This document shows, one piece after another, positions 8,284-16,743 of a DNA stretch of 64,000 nucleotides. The stretch covers positions 1,168,001 to 1,232,000 of the forward strand of contig NZ_CP017080.1 in the NCBI RefSeq assembly GCF_001645685.2, given 5' to 3'. Under the pieces are notes generated by a model, which saw nothing but the letters and a program-made list of their open reading frames with translations, was not told the DNA's origin and made no database searches. The stretch comes from Peribacillus muralis (lineage in GTDB: Bacteria > Bacillota > Bacilli > Bacillales > DSM-1321). The translations under genes and the position numbers were made by a program. Numbering within the stretch: position 1 is the first letter of the stretch; every line of letters starts with the position of its first letter.

Positions 8284-8538
8284 ATGGGAGTTATCAATGC
8301 GAAAGAAGTACAAGTCGGAGACGAGGTATTTGTGATTTATAATAATCCCCATGTTCCCACCGTTTCCAATATAAGGGCTGCGGAAATCGTTCCCCACCCA
8401 AAAGATCCGAATGCTGTCGCTTTATTCCTGAATGATACATTTCATACGATAGAGGACGATGATGCCTTGTTCTCCTCGGAAGCCGCTGCCGAACAGGCTT
8501 ATAATGATTTTATCGAAAATCAGGATCAGTTGACGTAA
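8284..8538 (+). CDS. SplA-domain small regulator-like protein (84 aa)
   Basis: The pattern VQVGDEVFVIYNNPHVPTVSNIRAAEIVPHP...VALFLNDTFHTIEDDDALF matches the SplA family, known from the small B. subtilis protein that represses the spore photoproduct lyase gene splB and has a TRAP-like fold. The start ATG has AAGGAAGGAT eight bases upstream. No splB gene is next to it, so it is either an orphan regulator acting elsewhere or a divergent paralogue. It is acidic and has no cysteine or membrane segment. A possible terminator (stem around CAGCCCC/GGGGTTG, 8552-8586) follows before the tandem repeat. Confidence 0.75.
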   Translation: MGVINAKEVQVGDEVFVIYNNPHVPTVSNIRAAEIVPHPKDPNAVALFLNDTFHTIEDDDALFSSEAAAEQAYNDFIENQDQLT

Positions 8539-8631
8539 TAATGACACGAGTACTGCAGCCCCTGCTTTCATTGCTGGGGTTGCTTTTGATTCGCCTGGCA
8601 AACAGAACTCAAAAATAAAAGCGTGAAACAC

Positions 8632-8931
8632 GCGAGTAAAAGCTGAATTGGCGAGTAAAAGCTGAATTGGCGAGTAAAAGCGCTAAATTGGCGAGTAAAA
8701 GTGCTAAATTGGCGAGTAAAAGCGCTGAAATGGCGAGTAAAAGCGCTAAATTGGCGAGTAAAAGCGCTGAAATGGCGAGTAAAGCGCTGAAATGGCGAGT
8801 AAAGCGCTGAAATGGCGAGTAAAGCGCTGAAATGGCGAGTAAAAGCACCAAAATGGCGGGGAAAAGCGCCAAAATGGCGGGTAAAAGCGCTAAATTGGCG
8901 AGTAAAAGCGCCAAATTGGCGGGTCAAGCAC
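8632..8931. repeat. Tandem repeat: 14 full units of 19-21 bp plus a partial
   Basis: Fourteen consecutive units of the form GCGAGTAAAAGCGCTAAATTG run from 8632 to 8918, followed by a partial unit to about 8931. Unit lengths read 19,19,21,21,21,21,21,20,20,20,21,21,21,21. Variation concentrates in the middle (GCTAAATTG, GCTGAAATG, GCCAAAATG), and the last units shift from GCGAG to GCGGG. Because units of 19 and 20 bases break the reading frame and no ribosome binding site is present, it is not a protein repeat. It lies between the SplA-like gene and the DinB gene. Confidence 0.95.
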
Positions 8932-8952
8932 AATTTCGTGAGTGAAATATAC

Positions 8953-8996
8953 AAAAAGCTGTCAGATCATTTCATGAAAATGATTGACAGCTTTTT
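8953..8996. terminator. Bidirectional terminator next to the DinB gene
   Basis: Arms AAAAAGCTGTCA and TGACAGCTTTTT enclose a 20-base loop that itself contains atcatttcatgaaaatgat. It serves the minus-strand DinB gene ending at 9000 and would also stop plus-strand reading through the repeat array. Confidence 0.85.
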
Positions 8997-8999
8997 GTG

Positions 9000-9452
9000 T
9001 TATTGATCAGTTGATTGAATGATGAGTTTCATTGCGTGCATTTGTCCAATATGGTTCGCTTCGTGCAGGACTATGAAATTAATGAATTCGCCTATAGCTT
9101 CCATTCCCATGAAAGGCTGTGCTGCTTTTTCTGTCAGGCGTTCTTCGGGAATTTCAAGCAGGCGGCCAAGTTGTTCTTGCAGTTGTTGTGTCAAGGTATC
9201 TACAGAAGGTACGTCGCCGGTCCAGTCGGCAGGTTTTGATCCATATCCGAATAGCTTTCCGTAATTGGCAGGCAACGTGCTGCTTGAATCCAATAAGAAT
9301 TTTTCCGCTGCGGTTAGAACATGTCCTAGATGCCAATGGAGGGTATTATTAAAACCTTCAGGCTGTATATCCATATGTTCTGGAGTGACTCCCTCGATTT
9401 CCTTCAAAAGATTTTTGCGCATCATTGTCAGTTGGTTTTGAACATAATTCAT
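9000..9452 (-). CDS. DinB family metal-binding four-helix protein
   Basis: A 150-aa DinB/YfiT-type protein. The metal-ligand histidines sit in HWHLGHVLTAAEKFLL (about 40-55) and VLHEANHIGQMHAMKL near the C-terminus, the typical arrangement of the four-helix DinB fold. Many DinB proteins are thiol S-transferases (bacillithiol-dependent) or of unknown function, and nothing here narrows the substrate. The ATG at 9452 has AAAGGGG seven bases upstream; the longer open frame to 9590 has no start signal. Monocistronic, with a terminator immediately downstream. Confidence 0.85.
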   Translation of the reverse strand: MNYVQNQLTMMRKNLLKEIEGVTPEHMDIQPEGFNNTLHWHLGHVLTAAEKFLLDSSSTLPANYGKLFGYGSKPADWTGDVPSVDTLTQQLQEQLGRLLEIPEERLTEKAAQPFMGMEAIGEFINFIVLHEANHIGQMHAMKLIIQSTDQ

Positions 9453-9728
9453 TTTACATTCCCCTTTCGATCTTTTTTCTAGGTAACTTATAGAAGTATA
9501 ACAAGGGTATTTCCATAATATCAAATTTCGACTCAGTGAAACTATGAGAAAATTGCAGCTTGGTGGACAAAACCTACAAAAATCATGCATGGCTTAATGA
9601 TTTGAAGTTAAACGCTCAAGTTTCTTACCGTTCATCACGAACTTCCCCTATTTCTATTTTCCGAAGACTAGTATAATGAATCTTAAATGGATAATTAATC
9701 CATCTGTGTGTGAAGGGAGATGACATGA

Positions 9729-10130
9729 ATGAAAAAGAAGACATGTATACTAGCACTTGTCTTATTGTCGATAACGGTAATGGCAGGGTGTACAACAAAG
9801 GAAGAACATATTTCGATTCAAAAACTTGAAAACAAAACTTACCATTTCGAGGCCTATAAACAAGAAATAGAAACGAGAGATACAGAAAAAGCAAAGGAGG
9901 TCTTAAAGAATGCGGATTGGCATGAATTCGTATGGGATAAGGATATTCCTAAGGCGGATTTCATCTTTTATTTCAATGATGATAAAAGTGAAGGGGCAAT
10001 TCCTGTTTACTATGCTTGGGTCAATAAAGATGAGCATGTAATCGAATTGACTCGGGATCAGCACAAAAAACATGTTCAATTGAATCGTAAGGAATCAACA
10101 CCCATATTAAAGCTGTTAAATGAATGGTAA
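9729..10130 (+). CDS. Small lipoprotein of unknown function (133 aa)
   Basis: An N-terminal signal with KKK, a hydrophobic stretch ILALVLLSITVMAG and lipobox VMAG-Cys21 mark a lipoprotein anchored on the outside of the membrane. The mature part of about 112 residues is charged and mixed alpha/beta (FVWDKDIPKADFIFYFNDDKSEGAIPVYYAWV). I do not recognise the family. The ATG follows GGGAG by about eleven bases. It is monocistronic and convergent with the amidinotransferase gene, sharing the hairpin at 10143-10170. Confidence 0.75.
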   Translation: MKKKTCILALVLLSITVMAGCTTKEEHISIQKLENKTYHFEAYKQEIETRDTEKAKEVLKNADWHEFVWDKDIPKADFIFYFNDDKSEGAIPVYYAWVNKDEHVIELTRDQHKKHVQLNRKESTPILKLLNEW

Positions 10131-10142
10131 AAAGCTAAAAGT

Positions 10143-10170
10143 AAAAAGGACCTCCGCTAATGGCAGGTCC
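10143..10170 (-). terminator. Terminator of the amidinotransferase gene
   Basis: Minus-strand stem GGACCT / AGGTCC followed by TTTTTAC. The plus-strand side is weaker. Confidence 0.7.
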
Positions 10171-10209
10171 GGTAAAAGTAAAGCGCTGCGTAATTGGCCA
10201 AGCAGGTCC

Positions 10210-11076
10210 TTACATTTTTTTTGTTGTCCGCAACAGGGGCATGGTACAGCAACGGAAAGAGCCGCCTGACTTGATGATTTCACTAATATCGACTTCAATG
10301 ATGTCGTACCCTCGTTGACGAAGCTTACGATTCACTTGTTCGTTACAAGGCAGGCTGAATAATTTTTTATTTCCAATCGAAAGTACGTTGGTTCCCAATG
10401 TGAATTGCTCTTTTTTGGTCACTTCGATGATGTCATAGCGCGAGGCTAATAAATCCAGTTCTTTTTTTGCATGGGCTTCAGGAAAAATAAGCGCCTCTGT
10501 TGGTGAAATTACATTGAAAACGCAGTCTAGGTGAAGGAATTTTTCAATGAAGGGGATGGCGATGACATCATATTCCGGCAATAGGGACTGAAGGTGCCGG
10601 ATGGAGGATTCATCCGTCCGATCACTGACCCCGATGTAGATCGTGCTACCATCAATGATGACATCACCGCCTTCAATATGATTTTTGTGAAGGTTGAAAA
10701 ACGGGATATCATGCGTTTCGAGCCAGGATTTCAAGATAAGTTCTTCGCCCTGCCTGATGGTTGTAGCCATTTCTGCTACGTAAACTGTGTTGCCGAGAGT
10801 GAATCCGATGTCCCTTGTAAAGACTTGTTCTGGATATGTACTTTCTGGAGGCAGTTTAATGACCTCGATTCCTTCTCGTTCAAGTGCCTTGGTAAAGTGG
10901 GCATGCTGCTCCACGGCGCGGGCTTGATCTATATTTTCCTCCATGAACTCCTTTTGCGTTTCATTAATGATGTCACGGATCGCCATATGACGAGGTTCGC
11001 AGACAATCACCCGTGATAGCTTTGAATATTCACTCGCACAATACGCCTCTAATTCTTCGTTTATTCTATTTACCAT
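10210..11076 (-). CDS. Amidinotransferase/dimethylarginine hydrolase family enzyme
   Basis: A 288-aa guanidino-modifying enzyme of the pentein fold (DDAH, arginine deiminase and amidinotransferase family). Landmarks are EPRHMAIRDI near 30, FTRDIGFTLGNTVYVAEM near 95, HIEGGDVIIDGSTIYIGVSDRT near 135, the catalytic-His region HLDCVFNVISP near 190, and a C-terminal SGGSFRCCTMPLLR carrying the nucleophilic Cys. The likely substrate is a free guanidino compound such as dimethylarginine or arginine. The ATG at 11076 has GAGGGAG eight to nine bases upstream; the 35-residue upstream extension lacks a start signal. B. subtilis YkgA is a comparable protein. Confidence 0.85.
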   Translation of the reverse strand: MVNRINEELEAYCASEYSKLSRVIVCEPRHMAIRDIINETQKEFMEENIDQARAVEQHAHFTKALEREGIEVIKLPPESTYPEQVFTRDIGFTLGNTVYVAEMATTIRQGEELILKSWLETHDIPFFNLHKNHIEGGDVIIDGSTIYIGVSDRTDESSIRHLQSLLPEYDVIAIPFIEKFLHLDCVFNVISPTEALIFPEAHAKKELDLLASRYDIIEVTKKEQFTLGTNVLSIGNKKLFSLPCNEQVNRKLRQRGYDIIEVDISEIIKSGGSFRCCTMPLLRTTKKM

Positions 11077-11304
11077 CAGTGAGCTCCCTCTAAATATAAT
11101 TATATCTTTACTATTACCTTTTTTTTCTAGAAAGAAACATGAAAAATAAGTTGTTTCGAAAACAGCTTCCTTGTTCTTCATGATATTTCAGTACTTTGAA
11201 ATTCATTCAAAATAAACGGAAAAAACATATCTAGGGAAAAAGGATTATTTTTTTTCTGGTCGAATATATAATGAAGACGTTTTCAATATAAGGGGGAGAT
11301 TGTA

Positions 11305-12921
11305 ATGATGGATACTCCGTTGATCATGACTCAGATCATTGAAAGAGCTGAAAAGTATTTTCCGAAGAAAGAAGTAGTTTCGCGTACGGATGGTGGAGTC
11401 CATACTTATACATATGCCGAGTTTGCAGAGCGAACAAGGAGGCTTGCAAGTGCCTTGAGTGAGCTTGGAATAAAGACAGGCGATCGTGTCGGAACGCTTG
11501 CCTGGAACCATCATAGGCATCTGGAAGCTTATTTTGCAATTCCTTGCTCTGGAGCTGTCCTGCATACCATTAATATGCGACTTTCTCCTCAACACGTTTC
11601 TTATATCATCAATAGTGCAAAAGATCGATTATTATTGATTGACCCAGATGTGATTCCATTACTGGAAGCAATTAAAGATGAGCTGCATGCGGTTGAAGGG
11701 TATATCGTCATGACCGATAAAGCCGAGCTTCCCGAAACATCCCTTTCACCTCTATACCATTATGAAACCTTATTGGCTGAAGGGAATCCAAAACAGCCGT
11801 TCGTCCAGAATTTAGATGAAAATGCTCCGGCAGGCTTGTGTTACACTTCCGCTACGACAGGGAATCCAAAAGGTGTGGTTTATTCACATCGGGGGATATT
11901 GCTGCATGCAATTGCACTGGGGCTTGCCGATTCCACCGCAATCAGCGAAAGGGATGTGGCCCTTCCAGTCGTGCCCATGTTTCATGTCAATGCTTGGGGC
12001 ATGCCTTTTGCGAGCGTCTGGTTCGGGACAAAGATGGTTTTGCCGGGGCCGTATTTCACACCGAAAATATTGGCGGAGCTTATCGAAACAGAGAAGGTCA
12101 CCATCGCGGCAGGTGTACCGACGATCTGGCTTGGGCTATTGAAGGAGCTTGAAGAAACCGAACATGATACGAGCAGCATCCGCGCTGTGTTATGCGGAGG
12201 TTCGGCTGCCCCAAAAAGCATGATTAAGGCATTTGAACAAAAGCACGGAATTCCGTTTCTGCATGCCTATGGGATGACGGAGACAAGCCCGCTCGTATTT
12301 ATTTCCAAACCAAAAAGCTATCAGGAAGGCCTTCCTGAAGAAGATCTTTATGAATTGAAGGCTAAGCAAGGCCTTGTTGCGCCAATGATCGAAATTAAAG
12401 TGGTCGGTCCGGATGGGGAGGTATCACCTGATGGCAAAGAAATGGGGGAATTGCTCATAAGGGGTCCTTGGATTGCGGATGAGTATTTTCAAGATGGACG
12501 TAGCGAGGATACGTTTAAGGATGGATGGCTCTACACAGGTGATGTCGTCACGATAGATGAGGAGGGGTTCGTGAAGATCGTCGATCGGACAAAGGACCTG
12601 ATCAAGAGCGGCGGGGAATGGATTTCTTCAGTGGATTTAGAGAATGCATTAATGGGACATGAAGGGATTTTTGAGGCGGCGGTCATTGCGGTGCCTCATG
12701 AAAAATGGCAGGAGCGCCCGATTGCCTGCGTTGTTTTGAAAGATGCATATAAAGGTCAGGTATCAGATGAAAACATCATCGAATTTTTAAAGCCGCAGTT
12801 TGCTAAATGGTGGCTGCCGGATGAAGTGATCTTTTTGGATGAGATTCCTAAAACGGGGGTTGGCAAGTTTTTGAAAAGGGCCTTGCGAGATCAGCTTCAG
12901 GATAAATACATCAAAAAATAA
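11305..12921 (+). CDS. Fatty-acyl-CoA synthetase (AMP-forming ligase)
   Basis: A 538-aa member of the ANL adenylating superfamily. The P-loop-like A3 motif YTSATTGNPKGVVYSHRG lies near 178, GMTETSPL near 325, GWLYTGD near 410, DRTKDLIKSGGEWISSVDLE near 430 and the catalytic C-terminal lysine in PKTGVGKFLKRALRD near 515. It resembles the medium- to long-chain acyl-CoA synthetases. The start ATGATG has AGGGGGAG seven bases upstream. The enoyl-CoA hydratase/isomerase gene follows after 93 bases on the same strand, suggesting a small acyl-CoA catabolic unit. No FadR palindrome is visible upstream, unlike lcfB at 47.4 kb. Confidence 0.9.
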   Translation: MMDTPLIMTQIIERAEKYFPKKEVVSRTDGGVHTYTYAEFAERTRRLASALSELGIKTGDRVGTLAWNHHRHLEAYFAIPCSGAVLHTINMRLSPQHVSYIINSAKDRLLLIDPDVIPLLEAIKDELHAVEGYIVMTDKAELPETSLSPLYHYETLLAEGNPKQPFVQNLDENAPAGLCYTSATTGNPKGVVYSHRGILLHAIALGLADSTAISERDVALPVVPMFHVNAWGMPFASVWFGTKMVLPGPYFTPKILAELIETEKVTIAAGVPTIWLGLLKELEETEHDTSSIRAVLCGGSAAPKSMIKAFEQKHGIPFLHAYGMTETSPLVFISKPKSYQEGLPEEDLYELKAKQGLVAPMIEIKVVGPDGEVSPDGKEMGELLIRGPWIADEYFQDGRSEDTFKDGWLYTGDVVTIDEEGFVKIVDRTKDLIKSGGEWISSVDLENALMGHEGIFEAAVIAVPHEKWQERPIACVVLKDAYKGQVSDENIIEFLKPQFAKWWLPDEVIFLDEIPKTGVGKFLKRALRDQLQDKYIKK

Positions 12922-13014
12922 TGGAATGATTTCCGCAATTACAACTTTTCGCCCTATTCCGTTAATGGCAGGGGATATATAATTATTTCATGGAATAAGA
13001 AGGAGGAAGAAAAA

Positions 13015-13812
13015 TTGAGTATTGAATCAACATCAACTGCAGGTACTGTATTAGTGACATATTCGGACCGGACAGCTACCGTTGCCATGAATCGTCCAGA
13101 GGCGATGAATGCATTAAATCCGGAAATGTTGCATGATTTCATTACTGTTCTTAAAGAAGTAAGTGATAATGAAGCAGTGGACGTCGTCATTTTAAAAGGG
13201 AATGGAAAAGCCTTTTCAGCGGGCGGAGATATCAAGATGATGCTCTCACCCGGAAAAGAAAACGCTTTCGACGATTTGATGGATGGCATCAGTGAATTGG
13301 TGACCACGTTATATTTCATGCCTAAATTGACCATTAGCGCCATTCATGGGGCTGCAGCAGGGCTTGGCTTAAGTATAGCTCTTGCAACGGATCACCTCAT
13401 TGCAGATTCGGATAGCAAAATTGCGATGAATTTTATCGGAATTGGACTGATTCCAGATGGCGGCGGACATTTCTTTCTTGAGCGCCGTCTTGGTGAAGTG
13501 GGAGCGAAAGAATTGATTTGGGAGGGTAAAGTGCTTACAGCGCTTGAAGCTAAGGAAAAGGGTCTTATTCATGAGGTGGCAGACGGTACTTTGGAACAGG
13601 CAGTGGATAAAAAAGTGCAAGCTTGGCTGCAAAGCCCGATTTCTGCCATGATTAAAACGAAAAAAATCCTTAGTGAAAAAAATCGGCCATTATTGATTAA
13701 AATGCTTGAGATAGAAAAAGCGGCTCAAATGAAAATGCGTCAAACGGCGGATCATCAAGAAGGAATAAAAGCTTTCGTCGAAAAAAGAAAACCGAATTTC
13801 ACCGGTAAATGA
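13015..13812 (+). CDS. yhaR: Enoyl-CoA hydratase/isomerase family protein (YhaR-like)
   Basis: A 265-aa crotonase-fold protein starting at a TTG with AGGAGGA eight bases upstream. Oxyanion-hole segments are AFSAGGDIKMM near 65 and IHGAAAGLGLSIALATD near 107. At the catalytic loop it reads NFIGIGLIPDGGGHFFLERRLG: the position of hydratase Glu144 is not acidic, while an Asp stands in IPDGG as in PaaG-type enoyl-CoA isomerases. It is therefore more likely an isomerase than a classical hydratase. The position between the ligase and yhzD agrees with yhaR of B. subtilis. A strong terminator follows. Confidence 0.85.
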   Translation: MSIESTSTAGTVLVTYSDRTATVAMNRPEAMNALNPEMLHDFITVLKEVSDNEAVDVVILKGNGKAFSAGGDIKMMLSPGKENAFDDLMDGISELVTTLYFMPKLTISAIHGAAAGLGLSIALATDHLIADSDSKIAMNFIGIGLIPDGGGHFFLERRLGEVGAKELIWEGKVLTALEAKEKGLIHEVADGTLEQAVDKKVQAWLQSPISAMIKTKKILSEKNRPLLIKMLEIEKAAQMKMRQTADHQEGIKAFVEKRKPNFTGK

Positions 13813-13824
13813 AAAATATGAATT

Positions 13825-13860
13825 GCAAAAGGCCGTCACTATTGTGAGACGGCCTTTTGC
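13825..13860. terminator. Bidirectional terminator between yhaR-like gene and yhzD
   Basis: Stem GCAAAAGGCCGTC / GACGGCCTTTTGC, T-tailed in both directions, between convergent genes. Confidence 0.9.
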
Positions 13861-13900
13861 GTATAATATTGAGCCTTGAATGAGTGCGCTTCCATAATTG

Positions 13901-14089
13901 TCAACGGTGAAAAAGCAAGAGCTGGCCTGCTGGTGAAATGCAGCGGTGTGTTTGATCTTGATAGTTTTTTTCATTTAAAAGATTTTGTCCTAATTCTTTT
14001 GCTTGCTCATCATTTTCCGCGGTAAACGATTCATCCAAAAGTTTTTCACCTGACGGCTCAAATACGGTTAGCTTGTATATTTTGGTCAT
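13901..14089 (-). CDS. yhzD: YhzD-like small protein (62 aa)
   Basis: A 62-aa protein MTKIYKLTVFEPSGEKLLDESFTAENDEQAKELGQ..., ending THRCISPAGQLLLFHR. The length and the THRC.SPAGKLLLFH-type end agree with the YhzD family of Bacillus, which is found in the same region near yhaR. The ATG has AAGGGGG seven bases upstream. The fold looks like a ferredoxin-like beta-alpha-beta unit, and a single cysteine is present. The function is unknown. Confidence 0.75.
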   Translation of the reverse strand: MTKIYKLTVFEPSGEKLLDESFTAENDEQAKELGQNLLNEKNYQDQTHRCISPAGQLLLFHR

Positions 14090-14415
14090 TCCAAAAACCC
14101 CCTTTTCAATTCGTAAATAATCATGGTATGAATGGTTAAGAAAATTTTATCATTATCTGTCAATTTTGACTATTATTATCTGAAAGAAATATATAAAAAC
14201 TAAAGATATTGAAGTTTAGCAGGATTTTATAAAAAATGATGTGAAATAATTATATCGAACAAACTTTATCCGCTAATCTCTATTAGAGTCAAAGTGTACA
14301 AAGCCTATTTATGCAGACGGAAATCCATCTTTAATATCAAAAAGTATAAAATGATATAATAAGCTGGAAGGAATGTGTATGGAGTATGTGTTCAGGTCGA
14401 AGGGAGTTAGAGGGA
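14090..14415 (+). promoter_or_regulatory. AT-rich leader with probable promoter of the cysteine synthase gene
   Basis: This 326-base gap is very AT-rich. TATAAT at 14354-14359 with a weak -35 (TTAATA, 14331-14336, 17-base spacer) is the only good promoter candidate. No T-box, S-box or cysteine-related leader structure is evident. Confidence 0.45.
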
Positions 14416-15339
14416 ATGACAGTGAAAATCGTGAATAATATAACGGAATTGATAGGGGATACCCCCGTTGTAAGGATCAACCATTTAACAGGGCGGGGTG
14501 ACGCGGAAGTCTTTGTAAAGCTTGAATATTTCAATCCAAGCCGGAGTGTAAAAGATCGGGCTGCGTTTAACTTGATCAAGCAAGCGGAGCTGGATGGAGT
14601 CATCCAGTCTGGTGCCACGATCATCGAGCCAACTTCCGGCAATACAGGTATCGGTCTTGCCATGAATGCAGCGGCAAAAGGCTACAGGGCCATCATGGTC
14701 ATGCCAGATAATATGTCAAAGGAAAGAATCAATATTTTAAAGGCATATGGTGCGGAAGTTGTCCTTACTCCGGCTGCGGAACGGATGCCTGGTGCAATTC
14801 GTAAAGCTGAGGAACTCGCATCTGAGATCCCGAATAGCTTCATCCCCCAGCAATTCGAAAATAAAGCCAATCCTGATATACATAGAGTGACGACTGCTGT
14901 CGAGATCTTGGAACAGATGGATGGGAAGCTGGACGTGTTTGTGGCAACTGCGGGTACAGGAGGAACGATAACAGGAACGGGTGAAGCGTTAAAAGAACAG
15001 CTGTCACAATTAAGGGTTGTCGTAGTGGAGCCTAAAGGTTCGCCCGTTCTTTCAGGAGGAAAGCCTGGTCCGCATAAGCTGGTCGGTACCAGTCCTGGCT
15101 TTGTGCCGAGCATATTAAATACGGATGTGTTCGATGAAATTGTCCAAGCGGCTGATGAAGATGCGATTTCAACGATGAAGGATATGGCGGCGAAGGAAGG
15201 GATTCTAATCGGGCCATCAGGCGGTGCTTCTGTCTGGGCTGCCCTCAAGGAGGCACGTCGCCTTGGTGCAGGCAAACGAGTCCTATGCGTTGCACCTGAT
15301 AATGGTGAACGATATTTAAGCATGGATATGTTTCACTAA
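14416..15339 (+). CDS. Cysteine synthase family PLP enzyme (CysK-like)
   Basis: A 307-aa fold-type II PLP enzyme. The Schiff-base lysine is in SRSVKDRAAF near 42, the substrate-binding loop is EPTSGNTGIG near 68, the phosphate-binding region is TAGTGGTITGTG near 177, and the C-terminal serine motif is IGPSGGASVWA near 262. The likely reaction is O-acetylserine plus sulfide to cysteine. Length agrees with CysK. The ATG at 14416 has GAGGGA just upstream and matches the usual start MTVKIVNNITELIG; an upstream ATG at 14386 has a poor site. It is monocistronic, and other cysteine synthase paralogues may exist elsewhere. Confidence 0.9.
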   Translation: MTVKIVNNITELIGDTPVVRINHLTGRGDAEVFVKLEYFNPSRSVKDRAAFNLIKQAELDGVIQSGATIIEPTSGNTGIGLAMNAAAKGYRAIMVMPDNMSKERINILKAYGAEVVLTPAAERMPGAIRKAEELASEIPNSFIPQQFENKANPDIHRVTTAVEILEQMDGKLDVFVATAGTGGTITGTGEALKEQLSQLRVVVVEPKGSPVLSGGKPGPHKLVGTSPGFVPSILNTDVFDEIVQAADEDAISTMKDMAAKEGILIGPSGGASVWAALKEARRLGAGKRVLCVAPDNGERYLSMDMFH

Positions 15340-15345
15340 TAGTAC

Positions 15346-15395
15346 AGACCGAATGCGGTGCAGCAACAATGTACCAGCCATTCGGTCTTTTTATT
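15346..15395 (+). terminator. Intrinsic terminator after the cysteine synthase gene
   Basis: Arms AGACCGAATG and CATTCGGTCT with a T-rich tail. Confidence 0.85.
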
Positions 15396-15515
15396 TGAGA
15401 ATGTGGCGATACTGTTCATTAAATGAATCGCCTCAACAATTCTGTGATTTTGGTGGGAAAGTATGTTCTCGTTATGTTAAAGTGAAATTAATAACAGTTA
15501 TACCGAGGTGAGGCT

Positions 15516-16724
15516 ATGAGCAGTGTGAAATTCATTCATGCGGCGGATCTCCATCTGGATAGTCCATATTCAGGTCTGAAGGGTTTGCCGTCAACGATAT
15601 TAAAGGAATTAAGGGAAAGTCCATTCAAGTCATTTCAAAATATAATTAATGAAGCCATTTTCCATCAGGTTGACTTTATCGTGCTGTCTGGCGATTTGTT
15701 TGATGGTGAAAATCGGAGTCTTCGGACACAGGTGCGCTTTAGGGCCGAAATGGAAAAACTACAGCAACTTCAAATACCTGCCTATATCATTCATGGGAAT
15801 CATGATCATCTTAGCGGAACATGGATTACTGTGGAACAACCCGATAATGTCCACGTATTCTCGGGTCAAACGGAAGTGAAATCGTTTGAAAAGAGGGATG
15901 GGACAAGCGTCCACTTATATGGATTCAGTTACCCACGCCGTCATATTAAGGAGAGGGTGATTGAAACGTACAAGAAGTCTGAAGGGGCGGATTATCATAT
16001 AGGGCTGCTTCATGGGAATTTGGAAGGCAATGCAGAACATAGCCCCTACGCGCCTTTTTCCCTAAAGGAATTGGCAGACAGGGATTTCGATTATTGGGCC
16101 CTAGGTCATATTCATAAGCATCAGGTGGTTTCAGAGGACCCGCTCGTAATTTACTCAGGTAATATTCAAGGAAGGAACCGCAAGGAATCAGGAGAAAAGG
16201 GATGTTTGCTCATCGAACTCGATGGAGAATCGAGAAAACATACCTTCATAGGGACCTCTGAGGTTATATGGGATAGTGAAACGATCGAAGTATCCGGCGA
16301 TGGGGGATTCGATGGGATCTTCAAGCAATGCAAGGAATTGATTGAGGAAAAATGCTTGGATGGCAGAAGCTATCTTTTGGAAATACAGTTGGATGCAGGG
16401 GAAAATGCAGGGGAGGTTGCGGAATACCTTGAGGATTTGACCCGGATTTTACAGGAAGAAGAGCAAGCTGAAGTGTTTATCTGGGTGTATAAAATTAAGC
16501 TAACGCATACCATGCAGATGAATAGGTCAAGCGAAATATCTCCATTTGTGGCTGAAGTGTCACAGCTTGCTTCTGAATTTGATGAGACGGAGACTTCGTT
16601 GGCCCCTCTTTATCATCATCCGATTGCGAGAAGGTATCTGGATTCGATGGAACCAAAAGATCAGGAGTCACTTTTGGATGATGCGGAGAGGTATCTTTTG
16701 CAGCTGTTTGAAACGAACACATAA
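15516..16724 (+). CDS. yhaO: SbcD/Mre11-like DNA repair exonuclease YhaO
   Basis: A 402-aa calcineurin-like metallophosphoesterase of the SbcD/Mre11 type. All metal motifs are present: AADLHLDSPYSG near 8, LSGDLFDGENRS near 56, IHGNHDHLSG near 92, LLHGNLEG near 160 and LGHIHKHQ near 192. A C-terminal capping region of about 150 residues follows. It is encoded 19 bases upstream of yhaN, the SbcC/Rad50-like partner, so the two should form one complex acting on DNA ends. The ATG has CGAGGTGAGG eight bases upstream. Confidence 0.92.
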   Translation: MSSVKFIHAADLHLDSPYSGLKGLPSTILKELRESPFKSFQNIINEAIFHQVDFIVLSGDLFDGENRSLRTQVRFRAEMEKLQQLQIPAYIIHGNHDHLSGTWITVEQPDNVHVFSGQTEVKSFEKRDGTSVHLYGFSYPRRHIKERVIETYKKSEGADYHIGLLHGNLEGNAEHSPYAPFSLKELADRDFDYWALGHIHKHQVVSEDPLVIYSGNIQGRNRKESGEKGCLLIELDGESRKHTFIGTSEVIWDSETIEVSGDGGFDGIFKQCKELIEEKCLDGRSYLLEIQLDAGENAGEVAEYLEDLTRILQEEEQAEVFIWVYKIKLTHTMQMNRSSEISPFVAEVSQLASEFDETETSLAPLYHHPIARRYLDSMEPKDQESLLDDAERYLLQLFETNT

Positions 16725-16743
16725 TGAGGGAGGAGGAGAAGCG

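Noticed and set aside
8632..8931. CRISPR array
   Set aside because: Units are contiguous with no unique spacers of 30-40 bases and no cas genes are nearby.
8568..9006. Long open frames on both strands through the tandem repeat (FTRHFSAF- and WRVKAPK-type repeats)
   Set aside because: They arise from the repeat itself, have no ribosome binding site, and unit lengths of 19 and 20 bases break the frame.
9453..9590. N-terminal extension of the DinB protein
   Set aside because: No start signal; the ATG at 9452 follows AAAGGGG and matches the family start.
16546..16743. N-terminal extension of YhaN
   Set aside because: It overlaps the yhaO coding sequence in another frame; the ATG at 16744 has a strong ribosome binding site and starts the canonical ATPase fold.
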